From Actinomycetota bacterium (GTDB lineage: Bacteria > Actinomycetota > Actinomycetes > Actinomycetales > Dermatophilaceae): 64,000 bases of DNA. Location of the stretch: the NCBI GenBank assembly GCA_020161815.1, contig JAIUOP010000002.1, positions 186,001 to 250,000 of the forward strand, read 5' to 3'. Positions 39,041 through 47,932 of this stretch are shown here, one piece after another. Within the stretch, counting starts at the first letter, position 1; each line of letters begins with the position of its first letter. The position numbers and the translations under genes were made by a program. Below the pieces are notes generated by a model, which saw only the letters and a list, made by a program, of their open reading frames with translations, made no database searches and was not told the origin of the DNA.

Positions 39041-40189
39041 TCAGTTCGGCGGCTGGATGGGCCGGGTCAGGTCCTCGCCGATCGGGCTCTCGGCCGGCCG
39101 GGGCGGGGGCTGGTCCGCGTCCGGCAGCACCGGCGGCTGGACCTTCCCCACCGGGCTGCCGTGCTCGGTGGCCTCACGACTGGCCAGGCCTGCTTGTCCG
39201 CGGGCCTCGGCAAGCGCCCGGGCCGGGTCCTCGAGCACGGTCTCCTCGAAGGCGTTCGGGACGTGCGTCCCCGGGTCGACCCACTCCTCCTCGGTGCCCC
39301 CGTCGAGGCCGCCGCCACCCGAGGCCGCCCGACCCAGCATGCCGCCCATCCCCTTGAGGGCGTCGGTGAGCTCGCTGGGGATGATCCACATCTTGTTGGA
39401 GTCGCCGCGGGCGATCTGCGGGAGGACCTGGAGGTACTGGTAGGCGAGCAGCTTCTCCGTGGGGCGTCCGCGGTGGATCGCCTCGAAGACCTGCTGGATG
39501 GCGCGGGCCTGGCCCTGGGCCTCGAGGATCCGCGCCTGGGCCGACCCTTCGGCGCGCAGGATCTGGCTCTGCTTCTCGCCCTCGGCGGTGAGGATCTGGC
39601 TGGCCTTGACGCCCTCGGCGTTGAGAATCGCGGCGCGACGGTCCCGCTCGGCCTTCATCTGCTTCTCCATCGACTCCTGGACCGACATCGGCGGGTCGAT
39701 GGCCTTGAGCTCGACGCGGTTGACGCGGATCCCCCACTTGCCGGTCGCCTCGTCGAGGACGCCCCGGAGCTGGGCGTTGATCTGGTCGCGGCTGGTCAGC
39801 GTCTGCTCGAGGTCGAGCGAGCCGATGACGTTGCGCAGTGTGGTCACGGTCAGCTGCTCGATGCCCTGGATGAAGTTGGCGATCTCGTAGACCGCGGACT
39901 TCGAGTCGATGACCGAGTAGTAGATGACGGTGTCGATGTTCACCACGAGGTTGTCGCTGGTGATCACCGGCTGCGGCGGGAAGGAGACGACCTGTTCACG
40001 CAGGTCGACATTGGCCCGGACCTTGTCGACGAACGGGATGAGGAAGTGGATGCCGCCCTCTAGGGTGCGCGAGTAGCGACCGAGCCGCTCGATGATGAGC
40101 GAGGTCTGTTGCGGCACGATCCGCACGGTCCGGAACAGGACGATGAGGGCGAAGACGAGGAAGAGGGCAAGGACGACGAGCTCAACCAT
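39041..40189 (-). CDS. SPFH/band-7 (stomatin-like) membrane protein
   Basis: This 382-aa protein has an N-terminal membrane anchor (about 3-20). The SPFH domain follows, with RIVPQQTSLIIERLGRYSR and NVVNIDTVIYYSV-type stretches. The coiled-coil region ERDRRAAILNAEGVKASQIL has repeated AEG motifs, and residues about 290-382 form a Pro-rich tail. It resembles QmcA/HflC-type scaffolds that organise membrane microdomains and proteases. The nfeD-like gene lies immediately upstream in the same direction, the classic stomatin operon partner. The ATG at 40189 lies 36 bp after that stop. Confidence 0.95.
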   Translation of the reverse strand: MVELVVLALFLVFALIVLFRTVRIVPQQTSLIIERLGRYSRTLEGGIHFLIPFVDKVRANVDLREQVVSFPPQPVITSDNLVVNIDTVIYYSVIDSKSAVYEIANFIQGIEQLTVTTLRNVIGSLDLEQTLTSRDQINAQLRGVLDEATGKWGIRVNRVELKAIDPPMSVQESMEKQMKAERDRRAAILNAEGVKASQILTAEGEKQSQILRAEGSAQARILEAQGQARAIQQVFEAIHRGRPTEKLLAYQYLQVLPQIARGDSNKMWIIPSELTDALKGMGGMLGRAASGGGGLDGGTEEEWVDPGTHVPNAFEETVLEDPARALAEARGQAGLASREATEHGSPVGKVQPPVLPDADQPPPRPAESPIGEDLTRPIQPPN

Positions 40190-40225
40190 GGGTGAGTTCC
40201 GATCTGTCGGTTCGGGAGAGGTCGC

Positions 40226-40693
40226 TCAGCGACCGGGTTCGATGCGGGGTGCGGGCACGACGATGGCCGTCGCGCCCTGGAGGGCGATCACCTGGACGTC
40301 GCTGCCGGGTGGGCACTCCGTGCCACCGGTGGGCGTGCGGGCCGACCAGGTCTCGCCGCCCAGCTTGACCCGGCCCTCGGTGTCGGTGATGGCCGACAGC
40401 GCGCGCGCCTCACGGCCGACCAGGCTCGCGGCGCCGATGCCGTGGTCCACCTCGCCCTCGACGAAGTGGCGTCGCACCAGGGGCCGGACCACGGCCAGCA
40501 GGAGCACGGCCACCGCGACGGCGACGAGGACCTGTGGCACAAGCCCGCCGCCGAGTCCCGCTGTGAGGGCCCCGGCAAGGGCGCCACCGGCGAGCATGAT
40601 GAAGACGAAGTCGACCGTCGCGGCCTCGATCGCCGCCAGGACCAGGGCGATCCCCAGCCACGCCAGCCAGGGGCTCTCCGCGAGCCAGTCCAT
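40226..40693 (-). CDS. NfeD-like membrane protein
   Basis: This 155-aa protein has three to four transmembrane helices (about 10-85) and a C-terminal OB-fold (about 90-150) with LVGREARALSAITDTEGRVKLGGETWSA, the short-NfeD signature. It partners SPFH proteins. GAGGGGAGGGG precedes ATG 40693, so it is probably leadered. It starts the operon that contains the SPFH gene. Confidence 0.92.
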   Translation of the reverse strand: MDWLAESPWLAWLGIALVLAAIEAATVDFVFIMLAGGALAGALTAGLGGGLVPQVLVAVAVAVLLLAVVRPLVRRHFVEGEVDHGIGAASLVGREARALSAITDTEGRVKLGGETWSARTPTGGTECPPGSDVQVIALQGATAIVVPAPRIEPGR

Positions 40694-40775
40694 CAGGACC
40701 CCTCCCCTCGGGTGTGCGGAAGCACCCTGCTCCCACAATGGTCAGACGCGTCAGCGCCCGTGGGCGTTCCCTCGC

Positions 40776-41567
40776 TCACGGGGTGTCCTTCGCGCGGGCG
40801 GCCCATCGCTGCCCGCGACGCTCGAGCTCCAGAGGCAGCCCGAAGGTCGCCTCCAGGTTCGCCTCGGTGAGGGTGATCTCGAGCGGGCCCTGCGCGACGA
40901 TCCGGCCCTCGCGAAGCAGGAGCACGTCGGTGAAGTGCGGCGGAATCTCCTCGACGTGGTGGGTCACGAGGACCAGCGCGGGAGCCGCCAGGTCGGCGGC
41001 GATGGCGCCCAGCCGTCGGAGCAGGTCCTCGCGGCCGCCGAGGTCGAGGCCGGCCGCCGGCTCGTCGAGCAGCATCAGCTCGGGATCGGTCATCAGGGCG
41101 CGCGCGATCTGCACGCGCTTGCGCTCCCCCTCGGACAGGGTGCCGAACCGGCGGTCGACCAGGTGGGCGGCGCCGAGGGCCTCGAGCAGCTGCCCGGCCC
41201 GGCCGTGGTCGAGGGAGTCGTAGCTCTCCCGCCAGCGTCCGACGACGCCGTACGACGCGGTGACCACGACGTCCCCGACCCGTTCCCCGCCGGGGATCCG
41301 CTCCGCCAGGGAGGCGCTCGCCAGCCCGATGCGGGGTCGCAGCTCGAAGACGTCCACCGCCCCGAGCACCTCGTCGAGGATGCCGACGACCCCACGCGTG
41401 GGATGCATCCGGCCCGCCGCGAGCTGCAGCAAGGTGGTCTTGCCCGCTCCGTTGGGGCCGAGGACGACCCACCGCTGACCCTCCTCGACCTCCCAGGTGA
41501 TGTCGTCGAGCAGCGTGTTCGTGCCACGCACCACACCGACACCCGCGAAGGCCAGGACGTCGCTCAT
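40776..41567 (-). CDS. ABC transporter ATP-binding protein (standalone)
   Basis: This 263-aa ATPase has Walker A GPNGAGKTT, signature LSEGERKRVQIA, Walker B ELMLLDEPAAGLD and H-loop VTHHVEEIP. No permease gene adjoins it, and the closest pattern is the ModF/YlmA-type solitary ABC ATPase; the cargo is unknown. TAGGGT (minus strand, 41574-41579) ends 6 bases before ATG 41567, so the mRNA is probably leaderless. It is divergent from the next gene. Confidence 0.93.
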   Translation of the reverse strand: MSDVLAFAGVGVVRGTNTLLDDITWEVEEGQRWVVLGPNGAGKTTLLQLAAGRMHPTRGVVGILDEVLGAVDVFELRPRIGLASASLAERIPGGERVGDVVVTASYGVVGRWRESYDSLDHGRAGQLLEALGAAHLVDRRFGTLSEGERKRVQIARALMTDPELMLLDEPAAGLDLGGREDLLRRLGAIAADLAAPALVLVTHHVEEIPPHFTDVLLLREGRIVAQGPLEITLTEANLEATFGLPLELERRGQRWAARAKDTP

Positions 41568-41609
41568 GCCTCGACCCTAGTTGAGAGCGCGCCCGCCTAG
41601 GATGACCCG

Positions 41610-42371
41610 ATGCCGGAGCTGCCCGTGTCGGTGCGCGTCGCGCTCTGGGTGAGTGCCGCCTGGCGCACCGGCAGGGCCACCTCGTCGGTGTGGAGCTCGG
41701 CGCTGGCCGACCTCGACGCGGTCGGCGGGGACGTCGACGTCATCGACCACTGGCACTCCGTCGGCGAGCGGGCACTGCTCGTGGCCCTCCCCCGCTCCGG
41801 TGACCAGAGCGGCCTGCCGGCCTGCCCGCCCACGTCACGCCTGGCCGCCGTCGACGCCGGCGAGGCTCTCCTCGCACCCGGGATCGGCGGACTCCTCGTG
41901 CCGACGATCACGCGCTTCGGGCCCGAGGGGCAGGCCTCCTCCCCCGACCACGGCTGGCGCGTCGACTGGCGAGCCCACCCCGCCGACCCGGTGCCCGTGC
42001 ACGTGGTGACCGCCATCGACCTCGGCACGGTGCGCCGCTCGTTGGCAGAGGGGGTCCTGGCCGCCACGGAGGCACTGCAGGCCAGTGGCGGGCCGGCCGT
42101 CCCGCACCGCGCGCCACCCCAGCGTGGCGCGAGCTCGCGCTGGGCGCTGCCGGACGGCATACCGGCTCCGGTCCTGGAGCTGCTCCTGCGGGCCGCCGCC
42201 ATCGAGAGCGCCTGCGCGGAGGCCCTGGCCTCACCCGCCGACGGCCTCACCGCCGACCGCACCCGTGGACGCGAGGCCGCCCTGCGCACCCTGCGTGACC
42301 GGGCGGAGGACTGCCTCGAGTCGTGCACCAACCTCGCCGTGGCGGTCCTCGCCGGCTGGCGACCGGCGTGA
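41610..42371 (+). CDS. conserved hypothetical protein
   Basis: This is a 253-aa soluble protein that I do not recognise. It has no membrane segment or signal peptide. It opens with LPVSVRVALWVSAAWRTGR, has a VHVVTAIDLGTVRRSLAEGV stretch and ends in a helical segment with ECLES/CTNLAVAVLAGW-like residues. TAGGAT (41598-41603) ends 6 bases before ATG 41610. Its stop is 1 bp from the convergent glgA stop. Position beside glycogen genes does not by itself show a related role. Confidence 0.8.
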   Translation: MPELPVSVRVALWVSAAWRTGRATSSVWSSALADLDAVGGDVDVIDHWHSVGERALLVALPRSGDQSGLPACPPTSRLAAVDAGEALLAPGIGGLLVPTITRFGPEGQASSPDHGWRVDWRAHPADPVPVHVVTAIDLGTVRRSLAEGVLAATEALQASGGPAVPHRAPPQRGASSRWALPDGIPAPVLELLLRAAAIESACAEALASPADGLTADRTRGREAALRTLRDRAEDCLESCTNLAVAVLAGWRPA

Positions 42372-42372
42372 G

Positions 42373-43584
42373 TCAGCCCTTGGCGAGCCTCCGGCGGCGC
42401 AGGACGTCGAGGTAGACCTGGTTGGTCCGCTCACCGATCGTGGCCCACGAGAAGCTGTCCACGGCCCGCTTGCGGCCGGCCAGGCCGAAGCGGTCGGCAC
42501 GCGCCGGGTCGCTCACGGCCTCGTTGAGAGCGGCGGCCAGGTCGGCGACGAACTTCTCCGGGTCGACCGGCGTGCCGCTGCCGTCCTGCACCTGCTCGAT
42601 CGGGACCAGCCAGCCCGTCTCGCCGTCGACGACGACCTCCGGGATCCCCCCGGTCGCGGTCGCGACGACGGGCAGCTCGCACGCCATCGCCTCGAGGTTG
42701 ACGATCCCCAGCGGTTCGTAGACCGAGGGGCAGACGAAGACGGTTGCTGCGCTGAGCATCGCGATGACCTCACCGCGGGGCAGCATCTCGGGCACCCAGA
42801 CCACGCCGTCGCGCTGCTGGCGCAGGCCGTCGATGAGCTCCTCGACCTCGGCCTTGATCTCGGGGGTGTCGGGGGCGCCCGCGAGGAGGACGACCTGGAC
42901 CTCCGGCGGCAGCTCGGCGACGGCGCGCAGGAGGTAGGGCAGCCCCTTCTGGCGGGTGATCCGCCCGACGAAGATCACCGAGGGCCGGTCCGGGTCGACA
43001 CCGTGCGCGCGGACGACGTCGTCGTCGCGGTGGCGCTGCCACAGCTGGGAGTCGATGCCGTTGTGGACGACCTTGACCTTGTCGGGGTCGATCGAGGGGT
43101 AGGACTTCAGGACGTCCTGGCGCATCCCCTCGCTCACCGCGATGACGGCGTCGGCCGCCTCGTAGGCGGTCTTCTCAATCCAGGACGAGAGCCGGTAGCC
43201 GCCGCCGAGCTGCTCGGCCTTCCAGGGCCGCATCGGCTCCAGGCTGTGGGCCGAGACGACATGGGGTATGCCGTTGAGCAGGCTCGCGACGTGGCCGGCG
43301 AAGTTGGCGTACCAGGTGTGCGAGTGGACCAGGTCGGCCCCCTCGCACTGGGCCGCCATGGCGAGGTCGACCCCCATCGTGACGAGCGCGGCGTTGGCAC
43401 CCGCCAACTCGACCGGGTCGGCATACCCCGTCGTCCCCTCCTCCTCGCGGGGCGGGCCGAAGGCATGGACACGCACGTCCATGTCCCCGCGATCCCGGAG
43501 GGCCCGGGTCAGCTCGGCGACGTGCACCCCCGCTCCGCCGTAGATGGTGGGTGGGTACTCCTTGGACAGGATGTCGACGCGCAC
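42373..43584 (-). CDS. glgA: GT4-family glycogen synthase / alpha-maltose-1-phosphate synthase (GlgA/GlgM type)
   Basis: This 403-aa retaining glycosyltransferase uses ADP-glucose. Motifs are SKEYPPTIYGGAGVHV, DLVHSHTWYANFAGH, HNGIDSQLW, FVGRITRQKGLPYLL and PSVYEPLGIVNLEAMAC (E-x7-E). It closely matches actinobacterial Rv1212c, which makes maltose-1-phosphate for the GlgE pathway and is also called GlgA. GTG 43584 follows TAGGGT (minus strand, 43591-43596) by 6 bases. It is divergent from glgC, which makes its substrate. Confidence 0.94.
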   Translation of the reverse strand: MRVDILSKEYPPTIYGGAGVHVAELTRALRDRGDMDVRVHAFGPPREEEGTTGYADPVELAGANAALVTMGVDLAMAAQCEGADLVHSHTWYANFAGHVASLLNGIPHVVSAHSLEPMRPWKAEQLGGGYRLSSWIEKTAYEAADAVIAVSEGMRQDVLKSYPSIDPDKVKVVHNGIDSQLWQRHRDDDVVRAHGVDPDRPSVIFVGRITRQKGLPYLLRAVAELPPEVQVVLLAGAPDTPEIKAEVEELIDGLRQQRDGVVWVPEMLPRGEVIAMLSAATVFVCPSVYEPLGIVNLEAMACELPVVATATGGIPEVVVDGETGWLVPIEQVQDGSGTPVDPEKFVADLAAALNEAVSDPARADRFGLAGRKRAVDSFSWATIGERTNQVYLDVLRRRRLAKG

Positions 43585-43681
43585 GTGGCAACCCTAGCGA
43601 GGGCCACGGCGCGTGTGCAGGTGGTGAGACAAAGTGGCTGATGGGTAGGCGCGCCCACCACTTCGGCCATAGGTTGGAGGC
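43585..43681. promoter_or_regulatory. divergent glgA/glgC intergenic promoter region
   Basis: This 97-bp gap carries TAGGGT for glgA (43591-43596) and TAGGTT for glgC (43670-43675), each 6 bases from its start codon. glgC also has GGAGG between hexamer and ATG, so it may be leadered by another promoter instead. No operator is evident. Confidence 0.55.
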
Positions 43682-44935
43682 ATGGCATACCGCAGCGGTG
43701 GTCCGAAGGTTCTCGCAATCGTCCTGGCCGGCGGAGAGGGCAAGCGGCTGATGCCGCTGACCCGCGACCGGGCCAAGCCGGCCGTTCCCTTCGGGGGCAT
43801 CTACCGGCTCGTGGACTTCGCCCTGTCCAATGTCGTCAACTCCGGGTACCTCAAGGTCGTCGTGCTGACGCAGTACAAGTCGCACAGCCTCGACCGGCAC
43901 GTGACCAAGACGTGGCGCATGTCGACGATGCTCGGCAACTACGTCGCCCCGATCCCGGCCCAGCAGCGGATCGACAAGAACTGGTACCTCGGGTCGGCCG
44001 ACGCGATCTACCAGAGCCTGAACACGATCGCCGACGAGCAGCCGGACATCATCGTCGTCGTCGGTGCGGACCACGTCTACCGCATGGACTTCTCGCAGAT
44101 GGTCGACCAGCACATCCAGTCCGGCGCCGGCGTGACCGTGGCCGCGATCCGCCAGCCGATCGAGATGGCCGACCAGTTCGGTGTCATCGAGGTCGACGAC
44201 GACGACCCCACCAAGATCTCGGCCTTCCGCGAGAAGCCGTCCGACCCGAAGGGCCTGCCGGACTCCCCGCAGGAGATCCTCGCGAGCATGGGCAACTACG
44301 TCTTCAGCGCGGACGTGCTCATCGACGCCGTCACGCGCGACCACGACCTCGAGGGCTCCAAGCACGACATGGGCGGTGACATCGTGCCGGCGCTGGTGGC
44401 CAAGGAGGCCGCCTACACCTACGACTTCAAGAAGAACGTCATCCCCGGCGGCACCGAGCGCGACAAGGGCTACTGGCGGGACGTCGGGACCCTCGACTCG
44501 TACTTCGACGCCCACATGGACCTCATCTCGATCCACCCGGTCTTCAACCTCTACAACTACGACTGGCCGATCTACACCGACTACGGCCCCTATCCCCCGG
44601 CCAAGTTCGTCCACGGCGCCCAGGGCCGCTTCGGCGAGGCACTCAACTCCGCGGTCTCCCCCGGGACGGTCATCTCGGGTGCCCGCGTGACGCACTCGGT
44701 CATCGGGGCCAACTGCCGCGTCCACTCGTACTCCGAGCTCCACGAGGTCGTCATGCTCGACAAGGTCACGGTCGGCCGGCACTGCCGGATCCGCAGGGCC
44801 ATCATCGACAAGAACGTCGACATCCCCGAGGGCACCGAGATCGGCTACGACCACGACCGCGACCGCGCGCGCGGTTTCGAGGTCACCGAGGCCGGGGTCG
44901 TCGTCATCGGAAAGGGCCAGCAGGTCACCCCGTGA
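43682..44935 (+). CDS. glgC: glucose-1-phosphate adenylyltransferase GlgC
   Basis: GlgC makes ADP-glucose from ATP and glucose-1-phosphate (417 aa). The nucleotidyltransferase domain has [53 protein letters not shown] and [16 protein letters not shown]. The C-terminal left-handed beta helix (about 300-417) bears [18 protein letters not shown] hexapeptide repeats. It is full length. It overlaps the LLM oxidoreductase start by 4 bp (GTGA). Confidence 0.97.
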   Translation: MAYRSGGPKVLAIVLAGGEGKRLMPLTRDRAKPAVPFGGIYRLVDFALSNVVNSGYLKVVVLTQYKSHSLDRHVTKTWRMSTMLGNYVAPIPAQQRIDKNWYLGSADAIYQSLNTIADEQPDIIVVVGADHVYRMDFSQMVDQHIQSGAGVTVAAIRQPIEMADQFGVIEVDDDDPTKISAFREKPSDPKGLPDSPQEILASMGNYVFSADVLIDAVTRDHDLEGSKHDMGGDIVPALVAKEAAYTYDFKKNVIPGGTERDKGYWRDVGTLDSYFDAHMDLISIHPVFNLYNYDWPIYTDYGPYPPAKFVHGAQGRFGEALNSAVSPGTVISGARVTHSVIGANCRVHSYSELHEVVMLDKVTVGRHCRIRRAIIDKNVDIPEGTEIGYDHDRDRARGFEVTEAGVVVIGKGQQVTP

Positions 44936-45783
44936 CCGCCGGCAGCGACCGGCCGATCCGGATCGGCGTGCAGCTCCAGCCCCAGCACGCCGACTACGCC
45001 GCGATCCGCCGGGCCTGTGCCCGCGTCGAGGAGCTGGGCGCCGACGTCATCTTCACGTGGGACCACTTCTTCCCGCTCTACGGCGATCCCGACGGCGCCC
45101 ACTTCGAGGCCTGGACGCAGCTGGGTGCCTGGGCAGAGGCCACCGAGCGGGTCGAGTTCGGTGCCCTCGTCACGTGCAACTCGTATCGCAACCCGGCCCT
45201 GCTCGCCGACATGGCCCGCACCGTCGACCACATCTCCGCCAAGGGCGGTCGCGGCCGACTCATCCTGGGGATCGGCTCCGGCTGGTTCGAGCGGGACTAC
45301 GACGAGTACGGCTACGCCTTCGGCACCGCCGGCTCCCGGCTCGACGCGCTGGCGCGGGACCTGCCGATCATCACCGAGCGCTGGGGGCGCCTGAACCCGC
45401 CCCCGACACGGCCGATCCCGATCCTCATCGGCGGTGGCGGGGAACGCAAGACCTTGCGGATCGTCGCCGAGCATGCGCAGATCTGGCACGGCTTCGGTGA
45501 CGCCGCCACCATCGCGCACAAGCACGGCGTGCTCGACGCGTGGTGCGAGCGGCTCGGGCGCGACCCGGGCGGGATCGAGCGGTCGGCAGGCGTGTCCCCG
45601 CTGCCGGGTCGCCTCCCCGAGGACGTCGCCGACTATGCCGCCGGCGCCGAGGAGCTGTATGCCGTGGGCACCCGTCTGTTCACCGTGGGCCTGAGCGGCC
45701 CGGACTACGACCTGGGCCCGGTCCGCGACCTCCTCGCCTGGCGGGACCGGCGGCAGGCGGACGCCGCTCCTGCCCTACCCTGA
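44932..45783 (+). CDS. LLM-class F420-dependent oxidoreductase
   Basis: This 283-aa luciferase-fold protein has [64 protein letters not shown] and [25 protein letters not shown]. This is the F420-dependent TIGR03560-like class. Its substrate is unknown and the link to glgC is only translational coupling through GTGA. Its stop codon lies within the -10 hexamer of serB. Confidence 0.92.
   Translation: MTAGSDRPIRIGVQLQPQHADYAAIRRACARVEELGADVIFTWDHFFPLYGDPDGAHFEAWTQLGAWAEATERVEFGALVTCNSYRNPALLADMARTVDHISAKGGRGRLILGIGSGWFERDYDEYGYAFGTAGSRLDALARDLPIITERWGRLNPPPTRPIPILIGGGGERKTLRIVAEHAQIWHGFGDAATIAHKHGVLDAWCERLGRDPGGIERSAGVSPLPGRLPEDVADYAAGAEELYAVGTRLFTVGLSGPDYDLGPVRDLLAWRDRRQADAAPALP
45776..45781 (+). 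promoter_or_regulatory. -10 hexamer of a probable leaderless serB transcript, inside the preceding gene
   Basis: TACCCT ends at the first base of the LLM gene stop codon and 6 bases before GTG 45788. serB thus has a promoter buried in the 3' end of the upstream gene. Confidence 0.55.
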
Positions 45784-45787
45784 CGCC

Positions 45788-47002
45788 GTGACCGATCCGA
45801 CCTCTCGGCCGACCCTGCTCGTCACGCTCACCGGGGATGACCGTCCCGGCGTCTCGCGCGCGTTGTTCGCCGCGCTGGCCGACCTGCACCCGGTCGTCCT
45901 CGACCTCGAGCAGACCATCACGCGTGGCCGGATCACCCTGACCGCCCTGCTCGAGGTGCCCGGGCGCGAAGCGGCGGCCAAGGCGATCGCCCAGCGGACG
46001 GCATACGAGCTGGGACTGACCTCGGTGGTGAGCGTCGGGACCGGCGACAACGTTCCCCGCCGCACCGGGCGCGCCACGATCAGCGCCCTGGGCCGACCAC
46101 TCACGGGGGCGCAGGTGGCGGCGCTCACGGCGGCGATCGCCGAGCGCGGGGCCAACATCGACCGGATCCGCCGACTCTCCCGCTACCCCGTCACCACCCT
46201 CGAGCTCGACATCTCGGGCGCCGACGACGTCGACGGCCTCCGGCATGACCTCGCCCTCGCGGCCGCCGCCCACGGCGTGGACGTCGCCGTCTCCCCGGCC
46301 GGGCTCGCCCGCCGCGGACGCCGACTCGTCGTGATGGATGTCGACTCCACCCTCATCCGGGACGAGGTCATCGAGCTGCTGGCCCAGCACGCCGGCCGGG
46401 AGGCCGAGGTCGCGGCCGTGACCGAGCGCGCAATGCGGGGTGAGCTCGACTTCGCCGAGAGCCTCCACGCCCGCGTCGCCGCCCTCGCCGGGTTGCCGGA
46501 CACCGTGCTCGGTGAGGTGCGCGACCGGGTGCAGCTCACGCCGGGCGCGAGGACCCTGGTCCGCACGCTGAAGCGCCTCGGGTTCACCGTCGCCCTCGTC
46601 TCGGGGGGCTTCATCGAGATCGTCCAGCCGATCGCCGACGACCTGGGCATCGCGCACGCCCGCGCGAATCGCCTCGAGGTCCGTGACGGCGTGCTGACCG
46701 GTCGCGTCCTCGGCGAGGTCGTCGACCGGGCGGGCAAGGCCCGCGCGCTGAGCGAGATCGCCCGGGCAGAGGGACTGCCGCTGCACCGGACCGTGGCGAT
46801 CGGGGACGGCGCCAACGACCTCGACATGATCCAGGCAGCCGGCCTCGGGATCGCCTTCAACGCCAAGCCGATCGTGCGTGAGCAGGCCGACGCGAGCGTC
46901 AACGTGCCCTACCTCGACGCCGTGCTGTACCTCCTCGGGATCTCGCGGGACGAGATCGAAGAGGCCGACCTCCTCGACGAGGAAGGACCGGCCCCCCTTT
47001 AG
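45788..47002 (+). CDS. serB: phosphoserine phosphatase SerB with N-terminal ACT domains
   Basis: SerB hydrolyses phosphoserine to serine (404 aa). Two ACT-like domains (about 8-85 and 95-170) begin with LLVTLTGDDRPGVSRALF and may bind serine. The HAD domain has the nucleophile MDVDSTLIRDEVIE (about 183), the cap with MRGELDFAESL, VALVSGGF and the GDGANDLDMI motif. The length matches actinobacterial SerB2. It lies between a flavin oxidoreductase and the cyanophycin genes. Confidence 0.95.
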   Translation: MTDPTSRPTLLVTLTGDDRPGVSRALFAALADLHPVVLDLEQTITRGRITLTALLEVPGREAAAKAIAQRTAYELGLTSVVSVGTGDNVPRRTGRATISALGRPLTGAQVAALTAAIAERGANIDRIRRLSRYPVTTLELDISGADDVDGLRHDLALAAAAHGVDVAVSPAGLARRGRRLVVMDVDSTLIRDEVIELLAQHAGREAEVAAVTERAMRGELDFAESLHARVAALAGLPDTVLGEVRDRVQLTPGARTLVRTLKRLGFTVALVSGGFIEIVQPIADDLGIAHARANRLEVRDGVLTGRVLGEVVDRAGKARALSEIARAEGLPLHRTVAIGDGANDLDMIQAAGLGIAFNAKPIVREQADASVNVPYLDAVLYLLGISRDEIEEADLLDEEGPAPL

Positions 47003-47005
47003 GGT
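47000..47005 (+). promoter_or_regulatory. -10 hexamer of a probable leaderless cphB transcript, overlapping the serB stop
   Basis: TAGGGT includes the TAG stop of serB and ends 6 bases before ATG 47012. No Shine-Dalgarno sequence is present. Confidence 0.6.
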
Positions 47006-47011
47006 GATCCC

Positions 47012-47896
47012 ATGCCGTCGCGTCGCACCAGCAAGCCCACCCTCTTCATCATCGGCGGGGCCGAGGACCGCGTGGGGCGGGCGAGCCTGCTGCGACGCTT
47101 CGTCAAGCTCAGCGGCGGCCGCTCGGCCCGGATGGTCATCATCCCCACGGCCTCCTCCTTCCAGGCCGAGGTGGTCGCGGCCTACACCGAGGTCTTCGAG
47201 CGCTTCGGCGTCACGCAGATCTCGGTCGTCAACCCCTCCTCGCGGGACCCCCGGGGCCGGGATGCCGAGGTCGAGGCGCTGGACGCCGCGACCGGCGTGT
47301 TCATCAGCGGTGGGAACCAGCTGGTCCTCAGCCAGTACTTCGCCGGCACACCCTTGGGGGCGGCGCTCCACCGCGCCCACGAGCGCGGGGCCGTCATCGG
47401 GGGCACCTCGGCCGGCGCCTCGATCATGAGCGAGTTCATGATCGCCCTGGGCCAGGACGGCGCGGTGCCGCTCCAGCGCAGCAGTGGAGTCAGCCAGGGC
47501 CTGGGCCTGATCAAGGGCGTCGTCATCGACCAGCACTTCGCCGAGCGCGCCCGCTACGGCCGGCTCATGGCCGTCATCGCCCGCTCACCGGGGTTGCTGG
47601 GCATCGGCATCGACGAGGACACGGCGATCGAGGTCACGGCCGGGCGGTTCACCGTGCACGGGCGCAGCACCGCCTTCGTCATCGACTGCAGCAGCGCGGT
47701 GACCGACGCGCCCGATGCCCGGCGCTACGCGCCCCTGCTCGTCTCCGGAGCCGTCGTCCACGCCTTGCCGGCCGGGTCCACCTTCGACCTGGCGACCCGG
47801 CGCCTGGCCGGCTTCGTCGAGCATCACCCGGACACCGTGATCGTGGCCGAGACGGCCAAGCCCGAGGCCGAGCCCACCGGGGCCCTGAGGCCCTAG
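47012..47896 (+). CDS. cphB: cyanophycinase CphB
   Basis: This 294-aa serine exopeptidase of family S51 cleaves cyanophycin to beta-Asp-Arg dipeptides. The nucleophile elbow GGTSAGAS lies at about residues 128-135. Also seen are LFIIGGAEDRVGRASLL, FISGGNQLVL, KGVVIDQHFAERARYGRL and GIGIDEDTAIEV. It has no signal peptide, so it is the intracellular type. cphA follows 36 bp downstream, so synthesis and breakdown are encoded together. Confidence 0.95.
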   Translation: MPSRRTSKPTLFIIGGAEDRVGRASLLRRFVKLSGGRSARMVIIPTASSFQAEVVAAYTEVFERFGVTQISVVNPSSRDPRGRDAEVEALDAATGVFISGGNQLVLSQYFAGTPLGAALHRAHERGAVIGGTSAGASIMSEFMIALGQDGAVPLQRSSGVSQGLGLIKGVVIDQHFAERARYGRLMAVIARSPGLLGIGIDEDTAIEVTAGRFTVHGRSTAFVIDCSSAVTDAPDARRYAPLLVSGAVVHALPAGSTFDLATRRLAGFVEHHPDTVIVAETAKPEAEPTGALRP

Positions 47897-47899
47897 AGT
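47894..47899 (+). promoter_or_regulatory. candidate -10 hexamer for cphA
   Basis: TAGAGT overlaps the cphB stop codon and predicts a start near 47906 with a leader of about 27 bases containing GGAGAGG before ATG 47933. cphA is thus probably leadered, unlike cphB. Confidence 0.45.
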
Positions 47900-47932
47900 T
47901 CGTCCAGCCCATCACCGAAGGAGAGGACCGAG